DNA of 5,824 nt. It comes from Candidatus Omnitrophota bacterium. Its GTDB lineage: Bacteria; Omnitrophota; Omnitrophia; Omnitrophales; Aquincolibacteriaceae. Made by a program: the position numbers and the translations under genes. Positions 5,610-5,824 of this stretch are shown here, piece after piece. The notes beneath the pieces were generated by a model. That model had not been told where the DNA came from and searched no databases. It saw only the letters and a list, made by a program, of their open reading frames with translations. The stretch's first letter is position 1. The number at the start of each line of letters is the position of its first letter. Location of the stretch: contig JAMWDC010000150.1 in NCBI GenBank assembly GCA_023819025.1, positions 1-5,824 of the forward strand, in the 5' to 3' direction.

Positions 5610-5824
5610 ATGGGACTCATTCATGTTTTGCCGGAAAAGATCGCCAATAAAATCGCGGCTGGAGAGGTCATCGAACGTCCGGCATCGATCGTTAAGGAGT
5701 TAATCGAAAATAGCTTGGATGCCGAGGCCACATCCTTGGAGGTCACAGTTCGTCACGGCGGGAAGAGTTGGATCCGGGTTGCGGATAACGGGATCGGCAT
5801 GAGTGCGGAAGATGTGGAGTTGGC
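5610..5824 (+). CDS. mutL: DNA mismatch repair protein MutL, N-terminal part (3' truncated)
   Basis: MutL is the ATP-dependent matchmaker of mismatch repair: it is recruited by MutS on DNA and passes the signal to strand incision and removal. Only the first 71 codons are in the window; the frame is open to the last base. They are the start of the GHKL-type ATPase domain. The MutL signature IAAGEVIERPASIVKELIEN (15-34) contains the expected catalytic Glu30 and Mg-binding Asn34, and the ATP-lid motif DNGIGM follows at 59-64. The sequence aligns residue for residue with the start of E. coli MutL, shifted by one. It begins 129 bp after mutS on the same strand with its own strong ribosome binding site. 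Whether it shares the mutS transcript or has its own promoter is not settled, as I see no convincing promoter in the spacer. The presence of the C-terminal endonuclease motif cannot be judged here. Confidence 0.97.
   Translation, partial: MGLIHVLPEKIANKIAAGEVIERPASIVKELIENSLDAEATSLEVTVRHGGKSWIRVADNGIGMSAEDVEL

Overview
The window is a compact stretch of bacterial chromosome of roughly balanced base composition. Its core is a DNA mismatch repair locus, mutS followed by the start of mutL. The proteins look like those of a Gram-negative-type environmental bacterium (Omnitrophota, Nitrospirota or Desulfobacterota are possible), but nothing here fixes the phylum. There are no insertion sequences, phage genes, CRISPR arrays, tRNAs or rRNAs, and the window does not look like a mobile island.

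Layout. Positions 1-1370 (+) hold two ATP-binding subunits of a peptide/nickel-type (Opp/Dpp/Nik) ABC importer. The first is cut by the window edge inside its Walker A motif. The second starts within the first one's stop codon (ATGA overlap), so the pair is translationally coupled. The permeases and binding protein should lie upstream, outside the window. After 53 bp comes a 97-residue GYD-domain protein (1424-1717, +) with a good ribosome binding site; it may be the last gene of the same transcript. Two tandem receiver-only response regulators follow on the minus strand (2762-2295, then 2268-1786). They are clear paralogues: about 45% identical over 120 ungapped residues by my hand count. No kinase or output domain is visible nearby. 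A 78-bp divergent region (2763-2840) separates them from mutS. It contains a perfect TATAAT on the plus strand, a 7-bp direct repeat around that box, and a Shine-Dalgarno-like AAAGGAG on the minus strand. mutS (2841-5480, +) is complete at 879 residues, with all ATPase motifs and a likely beta-clamp-binding pentapeptide near the C-terminus. A 129-bp gap with two hairpins, one resembling a dispersed palindromic repeat, leads to mutL (5610 onward, +), of which only the first 71 codons are present.

How the genes work together. The importer ATPases power uptake of a peptide or similar ligand. MutS recognises mismatches and MutL couples recognition to strand removal, and their adjacency fits co-expression. 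The receiver pair probably relays phosphoryl groups or acts by protein contact. No functional link between it and either neighbour can be read from the sequence.

I did not find a convincing new multi-gene system. The items most worth a second look are the tandem stand-alone receivers, the apparently near-leaderless mutS promoter with its helically phased repeat, and the structured mutS-mutL spacer.
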